Shown one piece after another: positions 1-5,291 of a stretch of 6,868 nt of DNA. The position numbers and the translations under genes are program-made. Location: assembly GCA_002792995.1 (NCBI GenBank), contig PFPJ01000045.1:1-6868 (forward strand), written 5' to 3'. The DNA comes from Candidatus Magasanikbacteria bacterium CG_4_10_14_0_2_um_filter_41_10 (GTDB lineage: Bacteria; Patescibacteriota; Patescibacteriia; Magasanikbacterales; UBA922). The stretch's first letter is position 1; every line of letters begins with the position of its first letter. The notes beneath the pieces are model-generated. The model had not been told where the DNA came from, ran no database searches, and was given only the letters and a program-made list of their open reading frames with translations.

Positions 1-24
1 CTAATATAAACAATAGCGTGGTTG
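1..24 (+). repeat. IS left terminal inverted repeat
   Basis: It begins CTAATATAAA and ends AGCGTGGTTG. It matches the reverse complement of 912-935 at 20 of 24 positions, including the nine-base run GCGTGGTTG. It overlaps the transposase stop codon. The outermost bases (probably GG, by comparison with the right end) fall outside the window. Confidence 0.85.
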
Positions 25-858
25 ACATAAATATTTGAAAAGGAGCTGGAATTTATCGTTAAGAGGCAAGTGCCTGTTGTTATAATTGAAGGCGAATAAT
101 GCGAGGTACTTGGTTAGGTACTTCTTTTTGATACCGTGATGAATAGTTCTGATTATCCCTTTGAGCATACTCCAAACACCTTCGATTGTGTTAGTCCATA
201 CATCGTTTCTTTTGAACTCTTTTGCGGAATGATTAACCCATAGATGGGTATAATCTACGCCAAGTGCTGAATATGATATTAGACCATCAGTGAAGACCAT
301 ACTTCCTTTTTTCACATACCAGTAATGAGGGTATATGAGTTGATCTTCTTTTCTGTCCAAGATCGGACAGAATCGTACTTTGCCTTGTCTCTCAACCATC
401 CCAAGTACTATTTGCTGATTATCCTTATGGGATATCCATGCCTCGTCTGATTCAATAATACCATTTAGTTTGGTATCGAGCTGATTTACCTCTATGCAAT
501 GACGTATCTTGCGTAGCATCTTCCAAGCTGTTGTATATGATACCTCTATGTTTCTACTTAATTCTGCTGCAGATATCGATCCGGTAGACTCAATAAGCAG
601 AATCAGACCATATATCCATTTCCACAGCGAAACTTTGCTTTTCTCGAAGACAGTGCCCGTTAAATCAGTAAATGTTCTGTCACAATTTCCACAAAAATAA
701 CGATAAATCCCGTCTTTCAGCTTTTGATGTTTTATAATTCCATCTATACAACCACAGTGTGGACAGCATCTTTGCCCATCCCAATGCAGCTTTCTCATGA
801 TTTTACCTGCTAGATTTTTGTTCTTTATCAATGCGAATTTGTTTGGTAACTTTTTCAT
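1..858 (-). CDS. IS1595-family (ISXO2-like) DDE transposase
   Basis: Catalyses cut-and-paste or replicative movement of its own element by binding the terminal repeats. The N-terminus has a zinc ribbon (CPHC, then CGNC about 20 residues later), as in ISXO2-like transposases. A helix-turn-helix-like stretch follows, then the RNase H-fold catalytic core. Counting from the upstream GTG at 918, the acidic residues are D158 (in ESDEAW), D211 (in VFTDG) and E246 (in TNTIEGVWSMLKG), with K253 seven residues after E246, the DDE-K arrangement of this family. I chose the ATG at 856-858 (MKKLPNKFALIK, 285 residues). The longer GTG start at 916-918 gives 305 residues but lies inside the right terminal repeat. 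No Shine-Dalgarno site is visible for either start. The stop (TAG, 1-3) overlaps the left terminal repeat. The core is uninterrupted. Confidence 0.92.
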   Translation of the reverse strand: MKKLPNKFALIKNKNLAGKIMRKLHWDGQRCCPHCGCIDGIIKHQKLKDGIYRYFCGNCDRTFTDLTGTVFEKSKVSLWKWIYGLILLIESTGSISAAELSRNIEVSYTTAWKMLRKIRHCIEVNQLDTKLNGIIESDEAWISHKDNQQIVLGMVERQGKVRFCPILDRKEDQLIYPHYWYVKKGSMVFTDGLISYSALGVDYTHLWVNHSAKEFKRNDVWTNTIEGVWSMLKGIIRTIHHGIKKKYLTKYLALFAFNYNNRHLPLNDKFQLLFKYLCQPRYCLY

Positions 859-911
859 AAGCAGAGTTTGGGTTAGTTTATACCAGTTACATCTTACCAG
901 ACGTAACAAAC

Positions 912-935
912 CAACCACGCTCTGCTTTATAATAG
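912..935 (-). repeat. IS right terminal inverted repeat
   Basis: Read on the minus strand it begins CTATTATAAAG and ends AGCGTGGTTG, pairing with 1-24. The preceding minus-strand bases are GG, so the element end is most likely at 937. It overlaps the alternative GTG start of the transposase, an argument for using the downstream ATG. Confidence 0.85.
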
Positions 936-937
936 CC

Positions 938-952
938 GGGGGATTTATTTTT
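938..952 (+). repeat. Left arm of 15-bp perfect inverted repeat around the small cassette gene
   Basis: Five G followed by ATTTATTTTT is the exact reverse complement of 1484-1498. It lies between the IS end and the promoter. It may belong to the original cassette start, exposed on one side by the IS insertion. Its first eight bases could alternatively be the IS target duplication. Confidence 0.6.
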
Positions 953-980
953 TGACAAAACTACAAAATTGATTTATAAT
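952..980 (+). promoter_or_regulatory. Consensus sigma-70 promoter for the small cassette gene
   Basis: TTGACA (952-957) and TATAAT (975-980) are separated by exactly 17 bp, a perfect consensus. The transcript would start near 987, about 20 nt before the ATG at 1008. It lies outside the IS terminal repeat, so it belongs to the cassette and not to the element. Confidence 0.85.
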
Positions 981-1007
981 TAAGCCATTTTAATAACTTT
1001 AACTATT

Positions 1008-1142
1008 ATGCCACGTACACCAGATCAAGGAGGAACACCAGAGGTGCAAACAAATGAGCAAAAATTCGAGGCGACTTTTGGCGCCCCCCCCCTCAAAGGT
1101 TTCTCCAGAACAAATAACAGAAAAATTGCGAGCCCTCTATGA
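1008..1142 (+). other. Probable true N-terminus of the small gene, out of frame after a C9 run
   Basis: The ATG at 1008 is the first after the promoter and opens a frame reading MPRTPDQGGTPEVQTNEQ..., which runs into the run of nine C and stops at TGA 1140-1142 after 44 codons. Removing one C joins it to the frame that starts at 1054 and gives a continuous protein of 160 residues (…FEATFGAPPSKVSPEQ…). The joined protein has no extra stops and uses the promoter sensibly. The frame break could be a sequencing error in the homopolymer, a real mutation, or a slippery switch; the sequence alone cannot tell. An AAGGAGG at 1027-1033 lies 10 nt before an in-frame GTG at 1044 and may mark an alternative start. 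Confidence 0.55.
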
Positions 1143-1491
1143 TTCTTACAAAGAAATTCAAGCAACTGGTGTAATGCACGAAAATCATCCAGGAGGTGGA
1201 TATTTCCCAAAGTACTTTAATGATGTTGGGCGCTGGGTTACAGGCTGGGAATCATGGAGAGAAATTTTAGGGCTCGCAGGCGATAATCTCAAACAAGCAA
1301 TTGCCGTAGCCCAACCGTTCGTACAAGAAGACTTATCTTTTCTTGAAAGATTGAGGGACGGAGATCATGTCGCCAAAAGCCGCACACTTACTGAAGTGTG
1401 GAAACCTAAAGAAGAAGGATCGTACGATGCAATCACAGAGGCTCAGCAAAACATACTAAGAGGCAAGATAACCAAAGTTTTAGAAAAATAA
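1054..1491 (+). CDS. Hypothetical protein, small cassette gene (probably 5'-truncated by frameshift)
   Basis: I do not recognise this protein. As read it has 145 residues, starting MSKNSRRLLAPPPSK, but the first dozen residues are probably the wrong frame (see 1008-1142). From SPEQITEKLRALYDSYKE on, it looks like a genuine soluble protein: a predicted charged helix, then an aromatic-rich central segment with a GGGYFPKYF stretch and three Trp residues (RWVTGWESWREI), then a helical C-terminus ending in ITKVLEK. There is no signal peptide, membrane segment or cysteine. The ATG at 1054 has no well-spaced ribosome site: the only AAGGAGG ends 20 nt upstream. It sits alone between the promoter at 952-980 and a terminator plus attC-like site, the standard one-gene cassette layout. 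Confidence 0.7.
   Translation: MSKNSRRLLAPPPSKVSPEQITEKLRALYDSYKEIQATGVMHENHPGGGYFPKYFNDVGRWVTGWESWREILGLAGDNLKQAIAVAQPFVQEDLSFLERLRDGDHVAKSRTLTEVWKPKEEGSYDAITEAQQNILRGKITKVLEK
1084..1092 (+). repeat. Run of nine C inside the small gene
   Basis: The C9 homopolymer sits exactly where the 1008 and 1054 reading frames would meet. Eight C restores one frame of 160 codons. Such runs are prone to replication slippage and to sequencing error. Confidence 0.9.
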
Positions 1492-1498
1492 ATCCCCC
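1484..1498 (+). repeat. Right arm of 15-bp perfect inverted repeat
   Basis: AAAAATAAATCCCCC is the exact reverse complement of 938-952. It includes the last codons and the TAA stop of the small gene. It lies about 50 bp before the attC-like site, so in an excised circle the two arms could form an outer stem around the attC. Confidence 0.6.
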
Positions 1499-1508
1499 AA
1501 AACATAAC

Positions 1509-1536
1509 GGCTGCCCTTCGGGACAGCCATTGCTTT
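1509..1536 (+). terminator. Hairpin terminator after the small gene
   Basis: GGCTG (1509-1513) pairs with CAGCC (1524-1528). After one C/A mismatch the stem closes on a CC-TTCG-GG tetraloop. ATTGCTTTTC follows, a short and imperfect T tract. It begins 17 bases after the stop codon. The T tract is weak, so efficiency is uncertain. Confidence 0.6.
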
Positions 1537-1546
1537 TCACTACAGC

Positions 1547-1672
1547 ATATAACACTGCGTAGCCGGTTCGGGCTTTTTACAAAAGCCCTCACCCAAATTG
1601 CGCGCTGGTGAGCACGCCTATCGGCGTGATATTATACCAGCGCGCAACTTCGGCTACGCAGGAACGTTAGCT
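1547..1672 (+). other. attC-like recombination site (complete)
   Basis: The outer boxes are ATATAAC (1547-1553, resembling the R'' consensus RYYYAAC with one mismatch) and GTTAGCT (1666-1672, resembling the R' consensus GTTRRRY with one mismatch). Just inside, TGCGTAGCCG (1556-1565) pairs perfectly with CGGCTACGCA (1651-1660), as L''/L' boxes should. The centre is branched. GGGCTTTT/AAAAGCCC (1570-1577/1581-1588) forms one hairpin. A 12-bp stem (1598-1609/1636-1647) forms a second arm, capped by CACGCC-TATC-GGCGTG. Integron integrases recognise such folded single strands and cut after the G of GTT. A partial second copy with the same layout lies at 6799-6868. No integrase gene is in the window. 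It could instead be a non-mobile palindromic repeat. Confidence 0.72.
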
Positions 1673-1691
1673 GAAATATTCCTTTTCTTTT
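1666..1691 (+). repeat. Left arm of 26-bp inverted repeat bounding the defence cassette
   Basis: It starts with the attC R' box (GTTAGCTG) and continues ATATTCC then a T-rich stretch. It matches the reverse complement of 6780-6805 at 24 of 26 positions, with the two mismatches adjacent (1675-1676). It marks the start of the large cassette. The arms would be brought together on either side of the attC stem if the cassette were excised as a circle. Confidence 0.85.
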
Positions 1692-1838
1692 TTGGGCTAT
1701 CGCCCAATTGTTAAAAAAATTTTCAAATTTATTTTTCTTTTTTTATTAGGGGATATAAGGAGTTTTCTCCGCTTCGCTCCGAAAACATTTATTTATAAGG
1801 GGAAATTAAGTACAATAACCATAAATTGATTTGCTTAT
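1674..1838 (+). promoter_or_regulatory. AT-rich leader upstream of the restriction gene
   Basis: No gene is visible here. There are two hairpins: TTGGGC-TATC-GCCCAA (1692-1707), and GTTTTC...GAAAAC (1762-1767/1781-1786) with a 13-base loop containing GCTTCGC. Between them runs an A/T tract (1708-1748) that could act as an upstream promoter element. The best promoter guess is a weak TTTATT (1788-1793) with TACAAT (1811-1816), spacing 17, about 23 bases before the ATG at 1839. This is far poorer than the other promoters in the window. No Shine-Dalgarno motif is positioned for the ATG. Confidence 0.35.
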
Positions 1839-2780
1839 ATGCCAGAAGTCTCAAAAAAATACAGGAAAAAACTTGATGAGGTAAAACTCCTTTTGGAGGC
1901 CATCAACTTTGATAACAGACAAAATATCGACTTAACTGGTTGGTCAATTTTGGCATTACAAGATCACAAGCCACAACAAACAAAAGCTGGATTCAACTCT
2001 CTAGCTGAGGGGGCAAGTATTAGAGATATCCTAGATTTCTGCAGAGCCTGTGGAACAAATTACGCAGAAAATACTCGAGAGAGCTTGCGAAAATTAAGTA
2101 TCAAGTATTTGGTAGATGCAGGTATAGTCATCAGGAATCACGACGATCCAGGAAGACCAACAAATTCAGCAAAAACAAATTACATCCTCAACCAAGAATT
2201 TTTAAAAATCTTAGTGACAAAGGGGAAAGAAAAAACCAAATTGATAAATGCTTGGAAAAAGAAGTATTCCGCAGATACGGAAACTGATAATTGGAGACGT
2301 GATAAATCATTAAGAGTTACTTTTGACGAATTTCATTATCAAATACACCCTTCGCCTCACAATTATCTATCAAAAATTGCAGTAGAAAAGTTTTTGCCTG
2401 CAATAGAAGAACAATTTGAAATACTGTATTTCTCAGATACAGATGATAAGTCTTTACACATAGCCGATTCTTTAAAGGATTTCTTGGGCGCAGGTTTTGA
2501 TGTACATAAACATATGCCAGATCTTGTAGCATACGGCACAAAATCTAAAACTTTATTTTTCATTGAGTCTATTGCCTCAGCTGGCGAAATTAACGATCTA
2601 CGTAAAAAGGAACTCGACGAACTATTCCCTGTCCAAACTGGAACTAAAAGACGCTACATTAGCGTCTTCATGGATAGAAAGGTATTCCGCAAATTTAGTG
2701 AAACCATTTCAAATGGCACTGAAGCATGGATAGTCAACAAAGTGCCTCACATTATTTCATTCCGGCCACTCAATACATAA
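1839..2780 (+). CDS. BsuBI/PstI-family Type II restriction endonuclease
   Basis: Cuts double-stranded DNA lacking the partner methylation. Family members BsuBI and PstI recognise CTGCAG; the specificity here is inferred, not shown. The 313 residues fit the family (a little over 300). The N-terminal half (about 1-130) looks like a helical DNA-reading region, including an RESLRKLSIKYLVDAG winged-helix-like stretch. The C-terminal half carries the family signatures in order: HPSPHNYLSK (170-179), LYFSDTDDK (196-204), MPDLVAY then FFIESIAS with probable catalytic D228 and E243, and VFMDRKVFRKF followed by EAWIVNKVPHIISF. Translation starts at ATG without a ribosome site. The 3' end overlaps the convergent methyltransferase gene by 34 bases. 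A CTGCAG occurs inside the gene at 2039-2044. The reading frame is intact. Confidence 0.93.
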   Translation: MPEVSKKYRKKLDEVKLLLEAINFDNRQNIDLTGWSILALQDHKPQQTKAGFNSLAEGASIRDILDFCRACGTNYAENTRESLRKLSIKYLVDAGIVIRNHDDPGRPTNSAKTNYILNQEFLKILVTKGKEKTKLINAWKKKYSADTETDNWRRDKSLRVTFDEFHYQIHPSPHNYLSKIAVEKFLPAIEEQFEILYFSDTDDKSLHIADSLKDFLGAGFDVHKHMPDLVAYGTKSKTLFFIESIASAGEINDLRKKELDELFPVQTGTKRRYISVFMDRKVFRKFSETISNGTEAWIVNKVPHIISFRPLNT

Positions 2781-4327
2781 TTTGATTCATCTGTCGTTAA
2801 GCCATAAGCAGTATTGATCGCGCTCTCTAAATGCTCATGGTCTGTTTGGTTTTTTGCAGCTTCCTCCAAAAAATCAATATCATGAGGGATAGGAAAAATC
2901 CTAATTTCTTTAGCAGAAACTTGAGTATTCCCATTTATAAGTCGAAATAAACGATCCCATAAAGCACTGTTCAACAAAATTTGTAGCACCTCAAGGGATG
3001 GGGCTTGCTCATGTTCTCGTTTGATAAAATTTAAATGATTTTCCAAAAAATAACCCTGAGAATGCCCCGGAATTAAAGCACCCTCCAATCTTCGGCTTTG
3101 TTCTTTAGCACTAATACGCTTAAAGGCCAGAACTGGCTCATGCAATTTCTCAGTTTCAATTTCTTTACAGTCAATCATCATGTGTTGTCTACCTTTCTGT
3201 TTTTTATTTGGCTCAAATTTGCGCGCAGCTATATTGTGTGACCAATAAATTGGTCGATGATTTTTTTTATCTTCTTCTGTCAAATATTCTTTCATCCGGT
3301 AGGGTACTATTTGACCCGTAGAAACACGTAGGCCAGCATGTGCGATTTTTTTAAAACCATTCTTAAAGCATTTATTGACAAGCCGCATGTCAAACTCATT
3401 TGAGGGGATACAAACTATATCTTCCCAAAAAACAGTATTATACGGAGATTTAAATGTGCTTATCTCAAATTTTCCATTCGTAAAAGCTACCCCCACCGTA
3501 ACATCTTTTTTGGTCGGCTCTGAGTTTTGAATAGTTAGCAAAACTTGTTCTTGTAGCACATCTGAAAAAGCTCCGTTTCTTTCGTAAAGAGTTATTATTT
3601 CTTCGGTCAAAACCTGTTCTGTTAAAATTTGTCTTAATTTTGAAAAATATGCACCAGAAACAAAACTTTTAGGAATTATATAGCCTAAACTTCCACCCTT
3701 TTTTAAAAAACTAACACCTGTTTCAACGAAAGACGCATATAAATTTGGATGACCAAGGTTTTGTTTCGGAGAAGCCTTTAAATATGGTGGATTACCAAGA
3801 ATACAATCAAATTCATACTTTTTTGAAAATAATCCACCCACGCCTTCCAAGGAATTCTTACACTCAATATTGAAATCTGTATCTAAGGTGATTTTGTAGC
3901 CGTTTTTTGCAAGGTAACCTCTAATATTTGCTAAAGAAATCCTAGTCAAAACCGGATCAATATCAAATCCAAAAACTCTATTTTGTATGTCTTGTAAATC
4001 TGCGCGCGAATCTACTAACTTTTCAATTACTCCAAGCAAGAAACGACCGCTTCCACAAGATATATCAGCGATGGTGTAAGTTTTTTTGTAGCGAGTACTT
4101 TTTATCAAATACTCAACAATGCTCTTTGGTGTAAAAAATTGTCCATATTTAGATTTATGTTGCTTGGTCGTATTTTTTTCATAAAAACCTCCAAGTCCAT
4201 CCCAGTCGTTTATATCAAAAGGCAATTCCAGAATTTTCTTTGCACCAAAAACACCACATGCCGCTTCAAACGACTCGCATAACTGATCCCAATATTTAAT
4301 ATCGTTGTTAAGCATTGGAAAATTCAT
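2747..4327 (-). CDS. N6-adenine DNA methyltransferase, BsuBI/PstI-type partner
   Basis: Transfers a methyl group from S-adenosylmethionine to adenine in the recognition site, protecting host DNA from the endonuclease at 1839-2780. Visible motifs in order: motif X around GQFFTPKSIVEYL (62-74); motif I ADISCGSGRFLLG (87-99); motif II FGFDIDPVL (119-127); and the catalytic NPPY (179-182). The C-terminal half (about 300-500) is the target-recognition region, with an LRVSTGQIVPYRM segment as in Eco57I/TaqI-like enzymes. The order X-I-IV-recognition domain is the gamma class, and 526 residues fits the roughly 500 typical of M.BsuBI/M.PstI. The start at 4325-4327 overlaps the LexA-like gene by 20 bases; a second Met at 4313-4315 is equally possible. 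It is cotranscribed with that regulator. CTGCAG specificity is inferred from the partner. Confidence 0.93.
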   Translation of the reverse strand: MNFPMLNNDIKYWDQLCESFEAACGVFGAKKILELPFDINDWDGLGGFYEKNTTKQHKSKYGQFFTPKSIVEYLIKSTRYKKTYTIADISCGSGRFLLGVIEKLVDSRADLQDIQNRVFGFDIDPVLTRISLANIRGYLAKNGYKITLDTDFNIECKNSLEGVGGLFSKKYEFDCILGNPPYLKASPKQNLGHPNLYASFVETGVSFLKKGGSLGYIIPKSFVSGAYFSKLRQILTEQVLTEEIITLYERNGAFSDVLQEQVLLTIQNSEPTKKDVTVGVAFTNGKFEISTFKSPYNTVFWEDIVCIPSNEFDMRLVNKCFKNGFKKIAHAGLRVSTGQIVPYRMKEYLTEEDKKNHRPIYWSHNIAARKFEPNKKQKGRQHMMIDCKEIETEKLHEPVLAFKRISAKEQSRRLEGALIPGHSQGYFLENHLNFIKREHEQAPSLEVLQILLNSALWDRLFRLINGNTQVSAKEIRIFPIPHDIDFLEEAAKNQTDHEHLESAINTAYGLTTDESNYVLSGRNEIM

Positions 4328-4916
4328 AAGAATATATGCCTCTTACCACTCCTTCAATCCTAAAATCCTTACTTGCAATAAAGGGCTCATACTTTGGATT
4401 GAGAGAAGTCAAAATAATTTGATTTCCTTTTTGGATTTTTTTAATCAAGGCTTCTCCGTCATTTATACATAAAACTATACTACCATTCTCTGCATCATTT
4501 GCCCTACGCACAACAACTAAATCCTTGTCATTTATCTTTGGTGACATTGAATCTCCCTTTGCCTTGACCATAAATCCTTCGCCAGAAGCAAACCCAAGAA
4601 TTTTTGAAGCTATGGGCACTCTCTCAATCGGATTATCATCCAAAATCGACCCCTTTGGTCCACAATGAGCAAGACCATACATATTGAGATATGTAATTTT
4701 CTTTTCGGGCTCGTCCGCCAAAATTTGATAATCCTGTGTGTTGACAGGGTTGCGTCTCAGATACCCCTTTTTTTCAAGCTGCTGAATATGATGATATACA
4801 AGACTCGTAGAAGAAAGACCTAACTCCTCCTGCATTTCTCGGATAGTAAGAGGGTCCTCAACATTTGCTTTGAGAAGATTCAATAGTTTCTTTTGTGCTG
4901 GGTGTAGGTTGTCCAT
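4308..4916 (-). CDS. LexA-like self-cleaving transcriptional repressor (S24 peptidase)
   Basis: Predicted to repress promoters until activated RecA stimulates self-cleavage. Starting at ATG 4914-4916 it has 202 residues, the same as E. coli LexA. An N-terminal winged helix (LTIREMQEELGLSSTSLVYHH) is followed by QLEKKGYLRRNP. The cleavage site is a Cys-Gly pair at C85-G86 in LAHCGPKG; LexA cuts Ala84-Gly85, UmuD cuts Cys-Gly. The catalytic pair is S123 (in GDSMSPKI) and K159 (in GEALIKKI). The frame is open upstream to 5027, but that 37-residue extension has no LexA counterpart and covers the gene's own promoter (4939-4967), so I reject it. No Shine-Dalgarno site. Its last codons overlap the methyltransferase start, so the two form an operon. 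It could be the chromosomal LexA, but its cassette setting suggests a dedicated regulator. Confidence 0.9.
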   Translation of the reverse strand: MDNLHPAQKKLLNLLKANVEDPLTIREMQEELGLSSTSLVYHHIQQLEKKGYLRRNPVNTQDYQILADEPEKKITYLNMYGLAHCGPKGSILDDNPIERVPIASKILGFASGEGFMVKAKGDSMSPKINDKDLVVVRRANDAENGSIVLCINDGEALIKKIQKGNQIILTSLNPKYEPFIASKDFRIEGVVRGIYSYEFSNA

Positions 4917-4938
4917 AAGTGTTTTTAAGCCTACTCTG

Positions 4939-4967
4939 AGTATATACTGTGGATAGAATGAAGTCAA
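4939..4967 (-). promoter_or_regulatory. Promoter of the LexA-like regulator / methyltransferase operon
   Basis: On the minus strand, TTGACT (4967-4962) and TATACT (4944-4939) are 17 bp apart. Transcription would start near 4932, about 16 bases before the ATG at 4916. The -10 lies within a perfect 10-bp palindrome, AGTATATACT (4939-4948), a plausible repressor site. Confidence 0.8.
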
Positions 4968-4981
4968 GAAGGTATTGACTT
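4961..4981. promoter_or_regulatory. Palindrome joining the two divergent -35 boxes
   Basis: AAGTCAA (4961-4967) and TTGACTT (4975-4981) are exact inverted repeats separated by 7 bp, and each contains the -35 hexamer of one divergent promoter. The two promoters are therefore face-to-back about one helical turn apart, so a protein bound here could affect both. Confidence 0.6.
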
Positions 4982-5003
4982 GTTCTACTATCTGTTCTAC
5001 ACT
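4975..5003 (+). promoter_or_regulatory. Promoter of the DUF2188-pycC-pycTM operon
   Basis: TTGACT (4975-4980) and TACACT (4998-5003) are 17 bp apart. The start would be near 5010, giving a short leader before the ATG at 5033. Its -35 is only 7 bp from the opposing -35 of the regulator promoter. Confidence 0.75.
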
Positions 5004-5008
5004 TGAAC
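4981..5008. promoter_or_regulatory. Candidate operator: repeated GTTC/GAAC half-sites
   Basis: TGTTCTAC occurs twice, at 4981-4988 and 4993-5000, a 12-bp direct repeat over the spacer and -10 of the plus-strand promoter. The second GTTC forms an inverted repeat with GAAC at 5005-5008 (spacing 7). GAAC/GTTC is the half-site of Gram-positive LexA operators, but there the order is GAAC-N4-GTTC, which is not seen here. Binding by the neighbouring LexA-like protein is inferred. Confidence 0.4.
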
Positions 5009-5032
5009 TGTTATTCAATAATTCCAAATAAA

Positions 5033-5275
5033 ATGAGCAATTATCACGTTACCAAACATAAAGATTCCGGCATATGGCAGGCAAAACGCGCCGGAGCCGA
5101 ACGCGCAGGCGGACTGTACAACACCCAAGCCGAAGCTGAAAAAGCCGCAAAGGGTTTCGCGGCAAATAGCGGTGGTGGTGAAGTAAGAATTCACAGGCCA
5201 AGTGGTCCAATTCGTGACAGCGATACTGTTGCACCCGGAAACGATCCATGTCCACCAAAAGACACAAAGCATTAA
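5033..5275 (+). CDS. DUF2188 small protein, first gene of the Pycsar operon
   Basis: An 80-residue protein of the DUF2188 family, whose biochemical role I do not know. Family features: YHVTKHKDSGIWQAKRAGAE at the start, then LYNTQAEAEKAAKGFAA (the Thr-Gln-x-Glu-Ala helix), then a GGGEVRIHRPSGPI strand, and a polar Pro-rich tail. The ATG at 5033 begins exactly at the family domain. An upstream in-frame TTG at 5003 overlaps the promoter -10 and is rejected. The gene ends 16 bases before the cyclase ATG, and no promoter or terminator separates them, so it is probably cotranscribed with the Pycsar genes. It is visibly richer in G and C than its neighbours (many CGC, GCC and GGC codons), suggesting a separate origin. 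A role in Pycsar is inferred from position only. Confidence 0.85.
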   Translation: MSNYHVTKHKDSGIWQAKRAGAERAGGLYNTQAEAEKAAKGFAANSGGGEVRIHRPSGPIRDSDTVAPGNDPCPPKDTKH

Positions 5276-5291
5276 AATTTAACTTTTCTCT

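Larger units (their letters stand above)
1..937 (-). mobile_element. IS1595/ISXO2-type insertion sequence, nearly complete
   Basis: One transposase gene is bracketed by imperfect terminal inverted repeats at 1-24 and 912-935 (20 of 24 positions match after inversion). The right end reads outward into CC at 936-937, so the left end probably lies two or three bases before the window. IS1595 elements normally make 8-bp target duplications. The right copy would begin at about 938, but the left copy is outside the window and cannot be tested. The element sits just upstream of a consensus promoter at 952-980, so it has landed between the start of a cassette and that cassette's gene. The ends and transposase look intact, so the element may be active. 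Family assignment is from the protein motifs. Confidence 0.85.

Noticed and set aside
859..918. GTG start giving a 305-residue transposase
   Set aside because: It lies within the right terminal repeat, and the ATG at 858 still precedes the zinc ribbon; kept only as an alternative.
1025..1210. Minus-strand open frame opposite the small cassette gene
   Set aside because: Shadow of the plus-strand gene, with no promoter or start signal.
1547..1672. attC-like structure as a plain rho-independent terminator
   Set aside because: There is no T tract after the final stem, a separate terminator already lies at 1509-1536, and a homologous copy recurs 5 kb away with R-box-like ends.
4981..5008. Classical Gram-positive LexA box (GAAC-N4-GTTC)
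   Set aside because: The half-sites are present but in direct or outward order with spacings of 7 or 8, so it is listed only as a candidate operator.
4917..5027. 37-residue N-terminal extension of the LexA-like protein
   Set aside because: It covers the gene's own promoter and operator region, has no LexA counterpart, and the shorter form matches LexA in length, cleavage site and catalytic residue positions.
5003..5032. TTG start ten residues upstream for the DUF2188 protein
   Set aside because: It overlaps the -10 box of the promoter, and the family domain begins at the ATG at 5033.
5015..5272. Minus-strand open frames opposite the DUF2188 gene
   Set aside because: Shadow frames: composition follows the G+C-rich coding strand opposite, and no family features or start signals are present.
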